A DNA stretch of 64,000 nt from Plenodomus lindquistii (taxonomy: Eukaryota; Ascomycota; Dothideomycetes; Pleosporales; Leptosphaeriaceae). The notes under the pieces were generated by a model. The model saw only the letters and a program-made list of their open reading frames with translations. It was not told the origin of the DNA and made no database searches. Position numbers and translations under genes: made by a program. Where the stretch lies: positions 248,001 through 312,000 of the forward strand of contig JANUWI010000007.1 in assembly GCA_025504975.1 (NCBI GenBank), in the 5' to 3' direction. Positions 11,702 to 22,521 of this stretch are shown here, in pieces (position 1 is the first letter of the stretch; each line of letters starts with the position of its first letter).

Positions 11702-13945
11702 CTACAAACTGACCTCAACACGGCCTTCAGCACCACCAGCCTGCAGAGTGGGCAGGAGGTATGTGATGTCGTCCCAAGGATGCCTGTAGAGACCAGTCCT
11801 CAGCCTCTTCTGGTCAAGGAAGTGGGCAATCAGACCAATGCTGCGGCCGAGAACGAAGAGACCGTTGAGGACACCCATCTTGAGGTAGTCCTCAGCCTCT
11901 TCGGGGGTGAAGGCACCGCCGTTGCGGACGAGGTCAACGAAGCAGACGGCAATGCAACCGTCAACGTTGAGGATGAGGTTGTCCTTCTTGGAAGTTGTGA
12001 CAGACTCGACGGCAAGAGCGTAGTCGAGGAGCTTTGTGCTGGGGAAGTTCTTCTTGACATACTCCTTGACAAGCTCGACACGGAGATCAGGGTTGTTGCG
12101 GGACTTGATCCTGTGGCCAATACCAGGGACTATTGAACGTTAGAATCCAAACCATTCCTGGGAATTTGCAAAACTTACTCAGCTTGTTCTCTTTGCGCAT
12201 GGTATCGACGAAGTCACGAGGGCTAAGACCCTTGTCAAATGCCTTGCTGAACTCCTCGGCAGCGCCGTCGAGCGCACCACCAAAACGCGATCCAATGGTC
12301 AACAGACCAGAGACAAGAGCACTGATGAGATCTTTGCCGGCACGAGTGGTGATGATGGTGTTCATGGCACCAGAGACGGCTGGGCCGTGATCGGCAGTCA
12401 ACATGAGAACCATCTCAAGGAAGCGACTGGCGTAGTTGGGCAGACGGCGACGGAACCAAAGCAGCGACATGACACCACCGATACCAATCTCCTCTCTGAA
12501 CACATCAGAGATGGGCATACCAGCGTACAGAAGCTCCTGACCACGATCATCAGAAATGGTGGAGATGAAGGCAGCAGGCTTTCGGATAAGGCCAAGTTCT
12601 TGGGCCCACGAGTAGTCAATGGGGATCTTGGGCACAACAGGCTCGGGCTTGGGCTTAATGGTGCCATCTGCGACGAGCTTCTGGTAGACCTGGGCAAGAG
12701 TGCCGGGCATGTCCTCAAAGGTCTCTGGCACGTAGATGCCAGCTTCCCTCATCATCTTGTTCTTGGACGCGGCAGTCTCGAGCTGAGAGTTGGCGAAAGA
12801 ACCAGCGTGACCGAATTGCACCTCGGTCTTGAGCATACCAGCGACGGTACCAATGGCCCATGCGACGATTGGCTTCGTGACTTGGCCGGACTTGACGGCC
12901 TCAATGACACGGTATTCCTCAACACCACCCACCTCACCGAGCAAGACAATGCACTTGCAGTCGGGATCGGCCTGATAGCGGAGCACGTGGTCGATGAAAG
13001 TGGTACCGGGGTATCTGTCACCACCAATGGCAACACCCTCGAGCACACCGTCGGTGGTGTTGGCGATGATGTTGTTCAGCTCGTTGGACATGCCTCCAGA
13101 CTTGGAGACGTATGAGACGGAGCCAGGGCGGTAGAGCTTGGAGGCAACAATATTGTCCATCATACCACCAGTGTTTCCAATCTTGAACGCACCAGGCTTG
13201 ATGCCACCGACAGTGGCGGGGCCAATGATGGTGATGCCCTTCTTCTGGGCGACGTGCAGGATCTCGCGCGCGCGCTAGAGCCGTCAGATCCAAAGGTATC
13301 ATAATCTAGGGTTGCACAACTTACTCGCTCAGGAACACCCTCGGCGATGATGGCGATGCACTTGATTTGTGGGAACTCCATCAACTCCATGGTGGACTGG
13401 AACACGGAGCGAGACGAGGCGAAGTTGACGACGGTGTCGACATCGGCGTGCTTGCCAACGGCCTTCTCGACGGTCTGGTAGACGGGCAGCAGAGTTTCGC
13501 TGGTGCCCCAGTACCTGCAGGGGGGTTAGTGCTGTTGTCCAAGCTGCAGGTGTCTTGCTTGGCACGCACATTTTGCTGACGAATTGACCGCCGAATGTGT
13601 AGATGATACCGGCGACCGAGGGCTGCTTGCGCTTGCAGATGAAGTCGAAGTCGAGCATGCCCTGGACGGCACGGGGCTGCAGTCCGCTGTTGGCACGCTG
13701 TTAGAGCAGTGTTCTCGGCCATGGTACAGTGCACGGTGCAGTGCCATGCCAGGCAGTAACAGGGCGGTGGGCGCTTACTAGACAAAGCATCGTGTCTTGG
13801 GGTGGAAGAGGGTGTGGGCAGCTGGTGGGCTCATGGGCCGGCTGGGGGCTGCGAAACGACGGATGTTGTCGTTGGCAGACAGGCCATCGCCTGAGGTGGC
13901 CGCCTGGCTGGGGGTGGTGCCGCTGACGGGCGCTGCGGAGGGCAT
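11702..13945 (-). CDS. acl1: ATP-citrate lyase subunit 1 (C-terminal half of animal ACLY)
   Basis: Cytosolic ATP-citrate lyase makes acetyl-CoA and oxaloacetate from citrate, CoA and ATP, feeding lipid and sterol synthesis and histone acetylation. Ascomycetes split it into two subunits; this one carries the CoA-binding, CoA-ligase and citrate-synthase-like parts. Exons are inferred at 13945-13779, 13686-13570, 13514-13325, 13274-12179 and 12129-11702, giving 665 residues with every junction in frame. The phosphohistidine motif FGHAG lies at about 312-316. GIGHRIKS marks the citrate-synthase-like domain, which continues to the C-terminus. The start ATG has a CCACCATGC context and opens a short Ser/Thr/Ala-rich leader before the conserved NIRRFAAPSRP segment. 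The gene is transcribed away from acl2, so the two subunits are probably co-regulated from the shared intergenic region. Confidence 0.95.
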
Positions 13946-13990
13946 GGTGGGCGGGTGGGCGTCAATGGACTTGGTGAGACTGGAGCTGTC

Positions 13991-14029
13991 AGTGTAGCTC
14001 GCAGTGTAGCTCGCAGTGTAGCTCGCAGT
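13991..14029. repeat. 12-bp tandem repeat (AGTGTAGCTCGC) x3
   Basis: Three exact copies of a 12-bp unit followed by a partial fourth, about 45 bases upstream of the acl1 start codon on the template side, thus in the acl1 leader or core promoter. Confidence 0.9.
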
Positions 14030-14431
14030 GGTGCAGCGACAGGCGGCGTTGCTGGCGGGCGTGAGGGAAGACGGACGGCGGCCGAAAAAAATACAAAAGG
14101 GCAGGCACGCGGCGGGTGGGATGGCTTGGGAGGGAAGTTGCGGGCGCGAGCTGGGCAGGGCACCTACCTTATGGGCGTGCAGTAGCGACTAGGGGGGCAG
14201 GCGCAACGGGCTTGGATGGAAAGGGCGAAGGTTGCGAACAAGGGGAATGCAGCAGAGCTCGCACTGGCGGTGTTGAATGTTGAATCTGCTGGCGGTGTTG
14301 AGTGCCTGGTCTTGCGCTGTTGGGGTTAGGCGCTAGGCCAATGAGCCTTCCGGGCGGTGAGACGCGACGGGGCAGGATCCACGGCTCCCCAAGAGTTGAC
14401 ACTGACACGCCGACTGCGCTGGCCGGAGTGC

Positions 14432-14479
14432 GGGCAGCGGGCAGCGGGCAGCGGGCAGCCCTCCAGCCCTCCAGCCCTC
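14432..14479. repeat. 7-bp GGGCAGC x4 followed by CCTCCAGC-type repeats
   Basis: Four exact copies of GGGCAGC (14432-14459) run directly into a second short tandem of a CTCCAGCC-type unit. Both lie in the middle of the acl1/acl2 intergenic region. Confidence 0.85.
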
Positions 14480-15227
14480 GATTCTGCCACACCCACGTAC
14501 TCTGTACAGGCACGCCGCGGCTGCAGACGGCGCTGCTGACATCTGACATGGCCCTCGCTGGACTCGGGTGGTTGATATCTCGTGCGGGGGTGCGCGACGC
14601 TGGCGACAGCTCCTGTAAGCTGCGGCACCCCTGGTTGCGGCGGCGGCGTGTGGTTGGCTGCAGGTGGGGCCCGGTGCGTTAGCCCTGCACTCAACCCGCG
14701 ACTCCAAGCTCAACAGGCAAAAAAACATCACACCGCCGTGCACCCAAAGCTCCCCTCCAAGCCCGTCTGACCCTGACCGTGCTGCTGCTGTTTCTCTGCC
14801 CTCACCCCCATTGATCTTGCCAGTCGCCAGCCGCCAGTCGCCAGTCGCCCGTCGCCCACCGTACAACCCCCCATCTCCAGCTATAGGTACGTTGCAGCCC
14901 CTCGTCGCCGTCGCCGTCGCCCTCGCTGCATTCTGCGTCTTTCGTCCCTCTTGTCTCGGCCCACTCCTCCCTCCCCCATTCCGAACACGTACCATCACCA
15001 CCTTTTCGTCCGGACATTGCACCTCTTGTCCGCACCCAGGCTATTGCCGGACATCATCATAATCATCGGCCCAGCGCTCCGCACACTTGTCGTGCGCCGC
15101 CCTTGCTCTGCCCCGTCTGGCCCTGTAGCCTGCTCGCTCTTGTCCATTGCACCCTCTCTTACGCGCTCACGCGAGCTGCTCTCTTAAACCCATCACTCAC
15201 GCCCCTCCAGCCTGACCATCTCCTGCA

Positions 15228-17149
15228 ATGTCTGCCAAATCCATCCTCGAGGCCGACGGCAAGGCCATCCTCAACTACCACCTCACCCGCGCCCCAGTCA
15301 TCAAGCCCACTCCTCTGCCCGCCTCCGCCACACACAACCCGCCCAGCAAGCTCGCCTCGCTGTACTTCGCAGCCGACGCTGATGTACGTGGTGTGCTCGA
15401 CCAGGCAGAGGCCACATACCCGTGGCTATTGACCCCCGGCTCCAAGTTCGTCGCGAAGCCAGATCAGCTGATCAAGAGGCGAGGCAAGAGCGGTCTGCTT
15501 GCGCTCAACAAGACGTGGGCCGAGGCCAAGGAGTGGATCGCGGAGAGGGCTGGAAAGCCCCAGCGCGTCGAGACTGTCGATGGTGTCCTGAGGCAGTTCT
15601 TGGTCGAGCCCTTCGTTCCCCATCCCCAAGATACCGAGTACTACATCAACATCAACTCGGTGCGAGAGGTACGTGATTCTCCTTCTTTTTCTTCAATTCC
15701 ATCTTCGCAACGCTGCGTCGTCAGTCAAGGCGTGCGTCCGAGTAGCAAACGTGCATGGCTGCAAACCACACAGCCATCTGCATTCTGGCGGCCAAGTGCG
15801 TAGGTGGGAGCGGGAAGCTGGCCTAGACACACGGGCGCACTGCCTGGTTTTGTTTGACAGCCGGCCGGACGAAGGGAGACATCCCGACCCACTTCTGCAG
15901 AGCACCTACACTTATGCGATACGCACGTCCACTTTCACATGTCAAATGCGCACTCGCCGCGCACTACGCCGGGCCTCTTAATTTCCTGCGCCTGGTGTTG
16001 CGGCTCTCACCAACGGCAGATTCGGCTACTGCACCACCCTACCAATCATGTCATGGTCATCGCTAACCTTTCCGCTTTAGGGTGACTGGATCCTCTTCAC
16101 TCACGAGGGTGGTGTCGACGTCGGTGATGTCGACGAGAAGGCCGAGAAGCTTCTCATTCCTGTCGACCTCAAGGAGTACCCCTCAAACGAGGAGATCGCT
16201 GCTACTCTCTTGAACAAGGTCCCCAGCGGTGTGCACAATGTCCTTGTCGACTTCATCTCCAGGTTATACGCCGTCTACGTCGACTGCCAGTTCACGTGAG
16301 TTCACATCATCGCCATCTCACATCTGTACTAACGTCTTGTCAAGCTACCTCGAAATCAACCCCCTAGTCGTCATTCCCAACGCCGAAGGTACATCTGCTG
16401 ATGTTCACTTCCTCGATCTTGCTGCCAAGATCGACCAGACTGCTGAATTCGAGTGCGGTGCCAAGTGGGCTATTGCTCGCAGCGCAACTGCGCTTGGAAT
16501 ACCAGCTGGTCCCCAGAAGGAGGCCAAGACCACTGTTGATGTTGGTCCCCCTATGGAGTTCCCTGCTCCTTTCGGTCGCGAGATGAGCAAAGAAGAGGCG
16601 TACATCGCTGAGATGGACGCCAAAACTGGTGCTTCCCTCAAGCTGACCATCCTCAACGCTGTTGGTCGTGTGTGGACTCTTGTTGCTGGTGGTGGTGCGT
16701 CTGTTGTCTATGCTGACGCCATTGCGTCTGCCGGGTTCGCCAGCGAGCTTGCCAACTACGGCGAGTACTCTGGTGCTCCCACAGAGACGCAAACCTTTCA
16801 CTACGCCCGCACCGTCCTCGACCTGATGCTTCGTGCTCCTCAGCACCCCGATGGTAAGGTTCTGTTCATTGGCGGTGGTATCGCCAACTTCACCAATGTC
16901 GCTTCAACCTTCAAGGGTGTCATCCGCGCTTTGAGGGAAGTCGCTCCCCAGCTGAACGAGCACAAAGTCCAGATCTGGATCCGTCGTGCCGGTCCCAACT
17001 ACCAGGAAGGTCTCAAGAACATCAAGGGTGTAGGCCAGGAGCTTGGTCTTGATATGCACGTGTATGGCCCTGAGATGCACGTTTCAGGTATTGTCCCGTT
17101 GGCTCTCATCCCAGGCAAGACCACCGATATTCCGGAGTTCTCTGGTTAA
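15228..17149 (+). CDS. acl2: ATP-citrate lyase subunit 2 (ATP-grasp, N-terminal half of animal ACLY)
   Basis: Second subunit of cytosolic ATP-citrate lyase, carrying the ATP-grasp and citrate-binding succinyl-CoA-synthetase-like parts. Exons are inferred at 15228-15668, 16081-16295 and 16345-17149, giving 486 residues, the usual fungal length. The N-terminus MSAKSILEADGKAILNYHL is typical of the subunit. The ATP-grasp region runs to about residue 240 (with THEGGVDVGDVDEKAEKL and LEINPLVV), and GGGIANFTNVASTFKG marks the CoA-ligase-like citrate-binding domain. The first intron is 412 nt, much longer than the other introns in the window, and follows the codon for Glu147. The gene forms a head-to-head pair with acl1; both products are needed for the heteromeric enzyme. 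Confidence 0.95.
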
Positions 17150-17738
17150 GCGCGCAATTTGTATCATAGGTGCGGGAGTAGATTGGGATTGCTTATGGCT
17201 TATGGCTAGACAAAGATTCACGACGGGGGAGCTATGCATGGAGTGATTCGATGGGCATGACGGTTACCCTCGAGTAGATTTTGACACGCTTGCGACATAG
17301 TAGGCGAACAAGAATTATAAGATTTAATAACTTCGATAAAAAAAATCTTTCATCTTGCATTGAATGAATCCCTCGCATATTATGTACAAAGCTAGTTTTC
17401 GGCGGGTGTTCCTGATTGTAACGTGACTTCGCGGCGCGTAGGCAAGCGCACTCAGAAAGTCCGTGCAGAGACACACTAGACCAACTTTTTGAATCGTGAA
17501 CGCTCATCGTTCGCCTTCATGTCCATGCACTCGCTCATCGCTCGCGTCAACGCCGAGTGCAGCATGTATCCGCCGTTATCAAAAGTCCGGCTCGTGGAAC
17601 GTAGCGCCTCATAATTGATGTAGCATTGGTGTGTCTCATCGATTGGCCAATTTTACTTTTCTTGAGACAGGTGGCTAACAAGTTCCAGAACTTCTTCGCG
17701 TTTTGAGCTTTTTGGGGGCGCATTGCGGTCATTTCGCC
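17150..17738. other. Intergenic region between acl2 and the RNase III-fold gene
   Basis: This holds the acl2 3' flank and the promoter of the next plus-strand gene. No open frame of interest and no structural RNA was recognised. Confidence 0.5.
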
Positions 17739-20700
17739 ATGGCGGGCCGCAAAAAGGTCACGTGGCTCAAGTATTTGAAGAGTTGGAGGCTTCACCTGCC
17801 AGCTTTAGCATTTGACCGGAAAGCAGGTCAGGATAACCAACAACTCAAGCGGCTCCTGCATGTGAAGTCTAAACAAAGAGTTCAGAGTCTGCAAAGCACC
17901 GCTTCTGTATTCAAGTCACCTCTTAGGATCTGGGAGAGAATCGGGGAGCTTCTTTACCCACCAAAAAGCCATGAACGCCAGCATTTTGGAGCAAAGTGTC
18001 GCATTCCTGGCCTGTTCGAAAGGAAAGACCAAATTTACCTCGACTTGGAGACGACGCGATTAAAATGGCTTCCTCCGCCTCCGGCAATTTATCACGACCT
18101 TATTGACGCTGCTGCGCGCGTCGGCCATATTGAAGTCCACACTGGATATACTTTCAAGGACAGATTATTATGTATCGAGGCTCTGAAAATCACTGCGAAG
18201 CATTGGCCGCTATACTATAAGGGCGCACTGGTAGAACTTGGTCGCAACAACCGGCTTGCTCTGCTAGGTGATCGCGCCTTGTCCTTGGCATGTTGCGACA
18301 TGTGGTTTCGAAGCGGGAATTCGACAGGTACGTTGTCTCTCTGGATCGGAAGCAGGTCACCAGCTCAAACACGATGCAGCTCAGTACAGCTCTATCCACC
18401 CGCTGGTAGAGTCGCGGAAGGCGCTGGATCTCGTTGGGCGCGAGATGAACTTGGACCGGGACATACTATTGCACGAACCTCGTACTCTACCATTGAACGA
18501 CGAGGTAGCCGAAACTCTGGAAGCCATCATCGGTGCTATTTATCTGGATTCGAACAAGAATATCAGTCGCGTGGAGGAGGTCATTAGGAAATTAGGAGTT
18601 GATAAGCAAAAGCGCCTGGATACCCTGGACCCAGAAGCAATGGCTAAATACGAAACCTGGGATCTCAGGCGAGACCTTAATCAAACCGACACCTACCGCC
18701 AAAATCCATACGCTAATGCCGGCGCGTTGCGCGAACAGCAAGAAACACGTGATATGCAGCTTAGAGCCAAGCTGAGGGCTGCAGCCAAGAAAATTCCTTC
18801 AACCTCCGAAGATTTCAAGGACAAAATCATTAAGGGTGTGCAAGCCATGGAGACTGAAGCACAACCTGCGCCGACAGAGCAGGGGAACTCGGATTCACAG
18901 GCCGCAACGGAAGAACGCCCATCAACTGCACTTTGGAACCCAGAGAAAAGGGCCGTGTCCGCAGGGCCACGATTAGGGCAATCGACAGACCCCGTAGTCC
19001 AGGGTGAGCGTGACCGAAAAGCATCACGGAAGGATATACCAGGAGTCTCGAGCAAGAAAGAAACGCAACAGCCGATCCAGAAACCAAAACCAGATCAACG
19101 TGGACCTGAGGCTAGCCTCGATGAATATGGACAGTTGGATACAACTGCTGTGGAGAACCTACCACGAAATCCAATCAAGACAAAGGCGGAAGAACGCTTT
19201 GAGCAAATCTGCTCGGCGCTGAAATCAAAGACCATAGAGAAGGCGTGGAAGAGATCCGTGTGGAAATACAGGCTCAGGAAAAAAGAGGGTCAGAGTAGCA
19301 AACTGTATGATCTATATTGTGATCAGCTAGTTATCGAGGCGCAACGGAGGGGGATAAGAACAATTGGACTGGCCGGGGCCGAATACTCGTTCGAGAGAAG
19401 GCCAGCCACGGAAAAAGGACTCCGAGCCGCCCTTGCTGTTCAATCGCAAGAACACGTTGATGCACCGGATGTAGACCAGCATACAAGAGATCAGAGTCCT
19501 AAACCCGCAGCCGTCAAGGCTCGTGGTGGAAAGCAAAATTCAGACGTCATCAATGATCAAAAGAGCAAAGATGCGCATGAACCAAAAGGGGCAGATCGTA
19601 CATGGCTAGAAAAGGGACAGACCAGAGATGCCAGACAGGAAGCGCTGCTAAAGAATTCGCGAGACACCGTTGCGGCGAGCGACTCCCAACTGTCGCCCAG
19701 CGCGAGCGAAACCCAACAACTGCCTTCCACAGAGACTGTCATACACCGAAACGACGGAAACCCCAATCTGCAGCAACTTGAAAACGCCGACCCTTACAAA
19801 GCGGAGCGGAAAATTGGTCGGAAAGCTGTTTATTTACAGAGTAAAAGTCAAAAGGAAGTCGACACCATGGCCGATAGCGCCAAGACTCGCACGTCAGAAG
19901 TCGTTCAAGATTTCTACGAAGATCCAATGGATAATTTCCTGGCTGATGTGACGGCTAATAGGCCAGAGCCTTCGGCCATGCCCGAAGCGGAAAAGGCGGT
20001 CACGGAAAAGGTAAAGGTAGAAACTCAAGAGCAGGAGGCGGAAATCATAGAGGGGAAGGCGGTTTCTACAGCGCATAGCGTAAACACCGTGACAGACGAG
20101 GACATGTGGGGAAACGAAGAAGATTCAGAAGAGTCACTGGTCGTCCAGACCCGACTTGAGATGAGGCGTAAAATAAGCAGGCAGAGGAGGAGGGACGTGA
20201 GGAGTATGAAGAGACAAGCGAGGAAGATAGGGAAAGAAGCGAGGAAGATAGGGAAAGAAGCGAGGAAGATAGGGAAAGAAGCGAGGAAGAGCGCAGAGCT
20301 GCAGGACGCCACAAAGGAGAACTCCGTCGCAGATGTGCAGCTAGAGGAAGCCGACTATAAGCCGGCCGAGTGGAAAGAGACCGCAGAGTATGCATCGACG
20401 GTAGACGCCAGGCAGCAAGAGGAGGCTAAGAACAAAACGACAGACTCGAAGGCTGTGGAGCAGAAATCGACGGCAGGTGGGAAGCAGGAGGAAACCGACG
20501 AGAAGTCGACTGAATCAGAAGAGGTCCCAAAGCTTCTCCCCAAGGCAAACATGCAGCAAGACGTGGTCGAGAAAGCGACAACAGAATCGAAAATCGCGGA
20601 GCAAGGATTGACGGAAAACGAGCAGCACAAGGGGATTGATAAGGATACCCCGAAATTGAAGGACGTCAGGGTTGTGCCGAAGACATACCTCAGGAAAGCC

Positions 20701-22254
20701 AGAGTGCAAGTGGCGGAAGACAAGTCTGACCCCAATACCGAGACGGTTGTAACTGCATCTGATACCACTGTCCCGCCGCCGAAAGAGGTATCACCACTGG
20801 AGCACGCCTCTGAGAGCAAAGCCAGTCGCAATGCGTCCAACCTTCCCCCAATTGTCCTTTGGCCCGTCAACAAAGAACTCAAAACAGCCGAGGATAGTCT
20901 TGATGTGTCGACGCTTACGGCAGATGTTGGCACGACCAAGAAGGATGTCAGGATTTCAACGAAGAGGTCCGCAGAAGCCAAGATTCCAGGAGAATACCAA
21001 GCATTACTCAGTGTCGAGACACGCAAAGTTGCACATGACGCTACCGTCCTAACACCGGAGAAAAAGCAGCATGAGGAAACCGCCTCGAAGGGCAGTAGAT
21101 CACTTCGTCGTGTCACCGTCACTGGAACACTAACGACAATATCTAATGAGCCAGACCTGCTGATAGCAGCGGCGGACCTTGAAAATGCCGAGACGTCCAG
21201 TATCGGCCAGGTCTTGCGCAATACTGACATTTGGGGGATAAAGAAGAAGGATCTGGAGAACGACTCAGCTATACTACCCAAGCGCACCAATACGACAGAT
21301 AATGCATCGTCTATAATACCCCACTTGCCTTCCTCCGACACTTTCAGAAGACGAGATCTCAGCAAGCAGGATTCAGATGGACCACCTACCCGCACAGATT
21401 CCCTAGAGGATACACTCAGCTCAACCAAAAACAAGGATAAAGAGCCGACTTCAACACCTGCTCGCACCAAACCAGCAAAGAAGAAGAAGTCTCCCAGTCT
21501 CGCCTCATGGGAGTTCGACCCCAATACCCAGTCATTCGCGACAGACACACCAACCCCAGCCAGCGATACCGTTGCAACATCTTCCTCCACAACAGCAATT
21601 ACAGACAAACAGGAAAATACCATACACGCCATGTTTACCCTACCTACCCGAATCCGACCATCCTTCCATACCTCCGAGCTCGAACTCTCCACCCCACCAC
21701 TTACCAATCACGAAGACAAGCCCGACCGACTGCCCCGAACACAGTACGAAACCCTCCAGCGCAACCGAAGAAACGCAGAAACAATGAAAAAGTTATTCGG
21801 CGCAAAGGAACCATGGATGTTCGAGGAGCAACAGCAACAGCAGTCCGAAGCCAAGAAGAGATCCGCAAACATGTCCACACTCAGGGAACAAGTAGCGCGA
21901 GAATGGAAAACCGCAACAATCGCCACATCAACCCCGGATGCAGGAAAATCGCCCAAGACGGGTTCGGACCGCCCCCTCTCGTCGCTGGCACAGGCGCTCA
22001 GAGACGCAAATGCACGACAGGTACAGCGCGAACAGGAACAGGCGAGTATGCTACAAGCACAGCGTAAATCGGAAAAAGAAATAGAGGCACAGCGGAAGCG
22101 GGATTTGGCACTGGAAAAGGAGGCGGAGATTCAGCGTGCGTTGGAGAAAGCTGGGGAGGAAGGGGGAAAGGAGAAGAAACCTTTGAATTTTTGGGCGTCG
22201 TATGATGAGGCGATGAGGAGGTTTCCGAGGGGTCAGGAGAAGGGGAGGGGGTGA
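17739..22254 (+). CDS. RNase III-fold protein with a very long disordered tail
   Basis: Two exons (17739-18327 and 18380-22254, 52-nt intron) encode 1487 residues. The start ATG (CGCCATGGCG context) is preferred to an upstream TTG in the same frame. Residues of about 137-270 match the RNase III fold: a YTFKDRLLCIEAL helix, then NNRLALLGDRAL (170-181) in place of NERLEFLGDSxL, and AETLEAIIGAIYLD (about 240-253) in place of the second catalytic block. By alignment to bacterial RNase III, two of the acidic residues of the first motif are Asn and Ala, and the Asp of the second is Glu, so cleavage activity is uncertain. A role like that of mitoribosomal RNase III-fold proteins is possible. The remaining 1200 residues are charged, Lys/Glu/Ser/Thr-rich and probably disordered, with a tandem ARKIGKE repeat. 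One more ordered segment (about 480-570) might be a degenerate RNA-binding domain; this is speculative. Confidence 0.75.
20218..20290 (+). repeat. 21-bp in-frame tandem repeat (ARKIGKE)
   Basis: Three complete 21-bp units and part of a fourth inside the tail of the RNase III-fold gene. They encode a basic heptad ARKIGKE repeated in frame, so copy-number change would not break the reading frame. Confidence 0.9.
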
Positions 22255-22372
22255 GTGAATGGGGGGAATTTTAGAAGGAAGGGTGGGTGGAAGGGATATG
22301 AGCATAGCGAGGCGTTGCATTGTCGTTGCATGGATAAAATAAAAGTGTAGCATGGAGGGTTTTGAAAGAGTT

Positions 22373-22387
22373 GGGGGGGGGGGGGGG
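22373..22387. repeat. G homopolymer (15 G)
   Basis: An uninterrupted run of 15 guanines in the 268-bp gap between two convergent genes. Confidence 0.9.
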
Positions 22388-22521
22388 ATGTAGGATTATG
22401 AAATGTAGTATGTATATGTATGTTTGATCATCACTTTGCATTGGGAAGGAGCTTGTTTTGGACTGGGAAGCGTATGCCTAAGCTACACATCGTTGACCCC
22501 ATTATTATAGATTGTTCTACA

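Larger units (their letters stand above)
13946..15227. promoter_or_regulatory. Shared divergent promoter region of acl1 and acl2
   Basis: The 1.28 kb between the start codons of acl1 (leftward) and acl2 (rightward) has no credible gene. It is GC-rich and holds several short tandem repeats (13991-14026, 14432-14479 and a CGCCAGT-type run near 14820-14850). It must contain both promoters and both 5' leaders. The many overlapping open frames on both strands are proline/arginine/alanine-rich translations of these repeats. Confidence 0.75.

Noticed and set aside
13831..14163. Minus-strand frame of 110 codons upstream of acl1
   Set aside because: It covers the first acl1 exon in another frame; the acl1 frame matches the conserved N-terminus, so this is a shadow.
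14302..15062. Several frames of 120-230 codons in the acl1/acl2 gap
   Set aside because: They are low-complexity translations of the tandem repeats on both strands, with no family resemblance.
18328..18355. A 28-nt intron in the RNase III-fold gene
   Set aside because: The CAG at 18353-18355 also keeps frame, but 28 nt is too short for splicing; the next in-phase acceptor gives a normal 52-nt intron with a CTCAAAC branch-like site.
20355..21707. 450-codon open frame on the minus strand
   Set aside because: It is exactly antisense to the tail of the RNase III-fold gene, has Ser/Val/Leu-rich composition typical of the mirror of Glu/Lys/Thr-rich coding DNA, and resembles no family.
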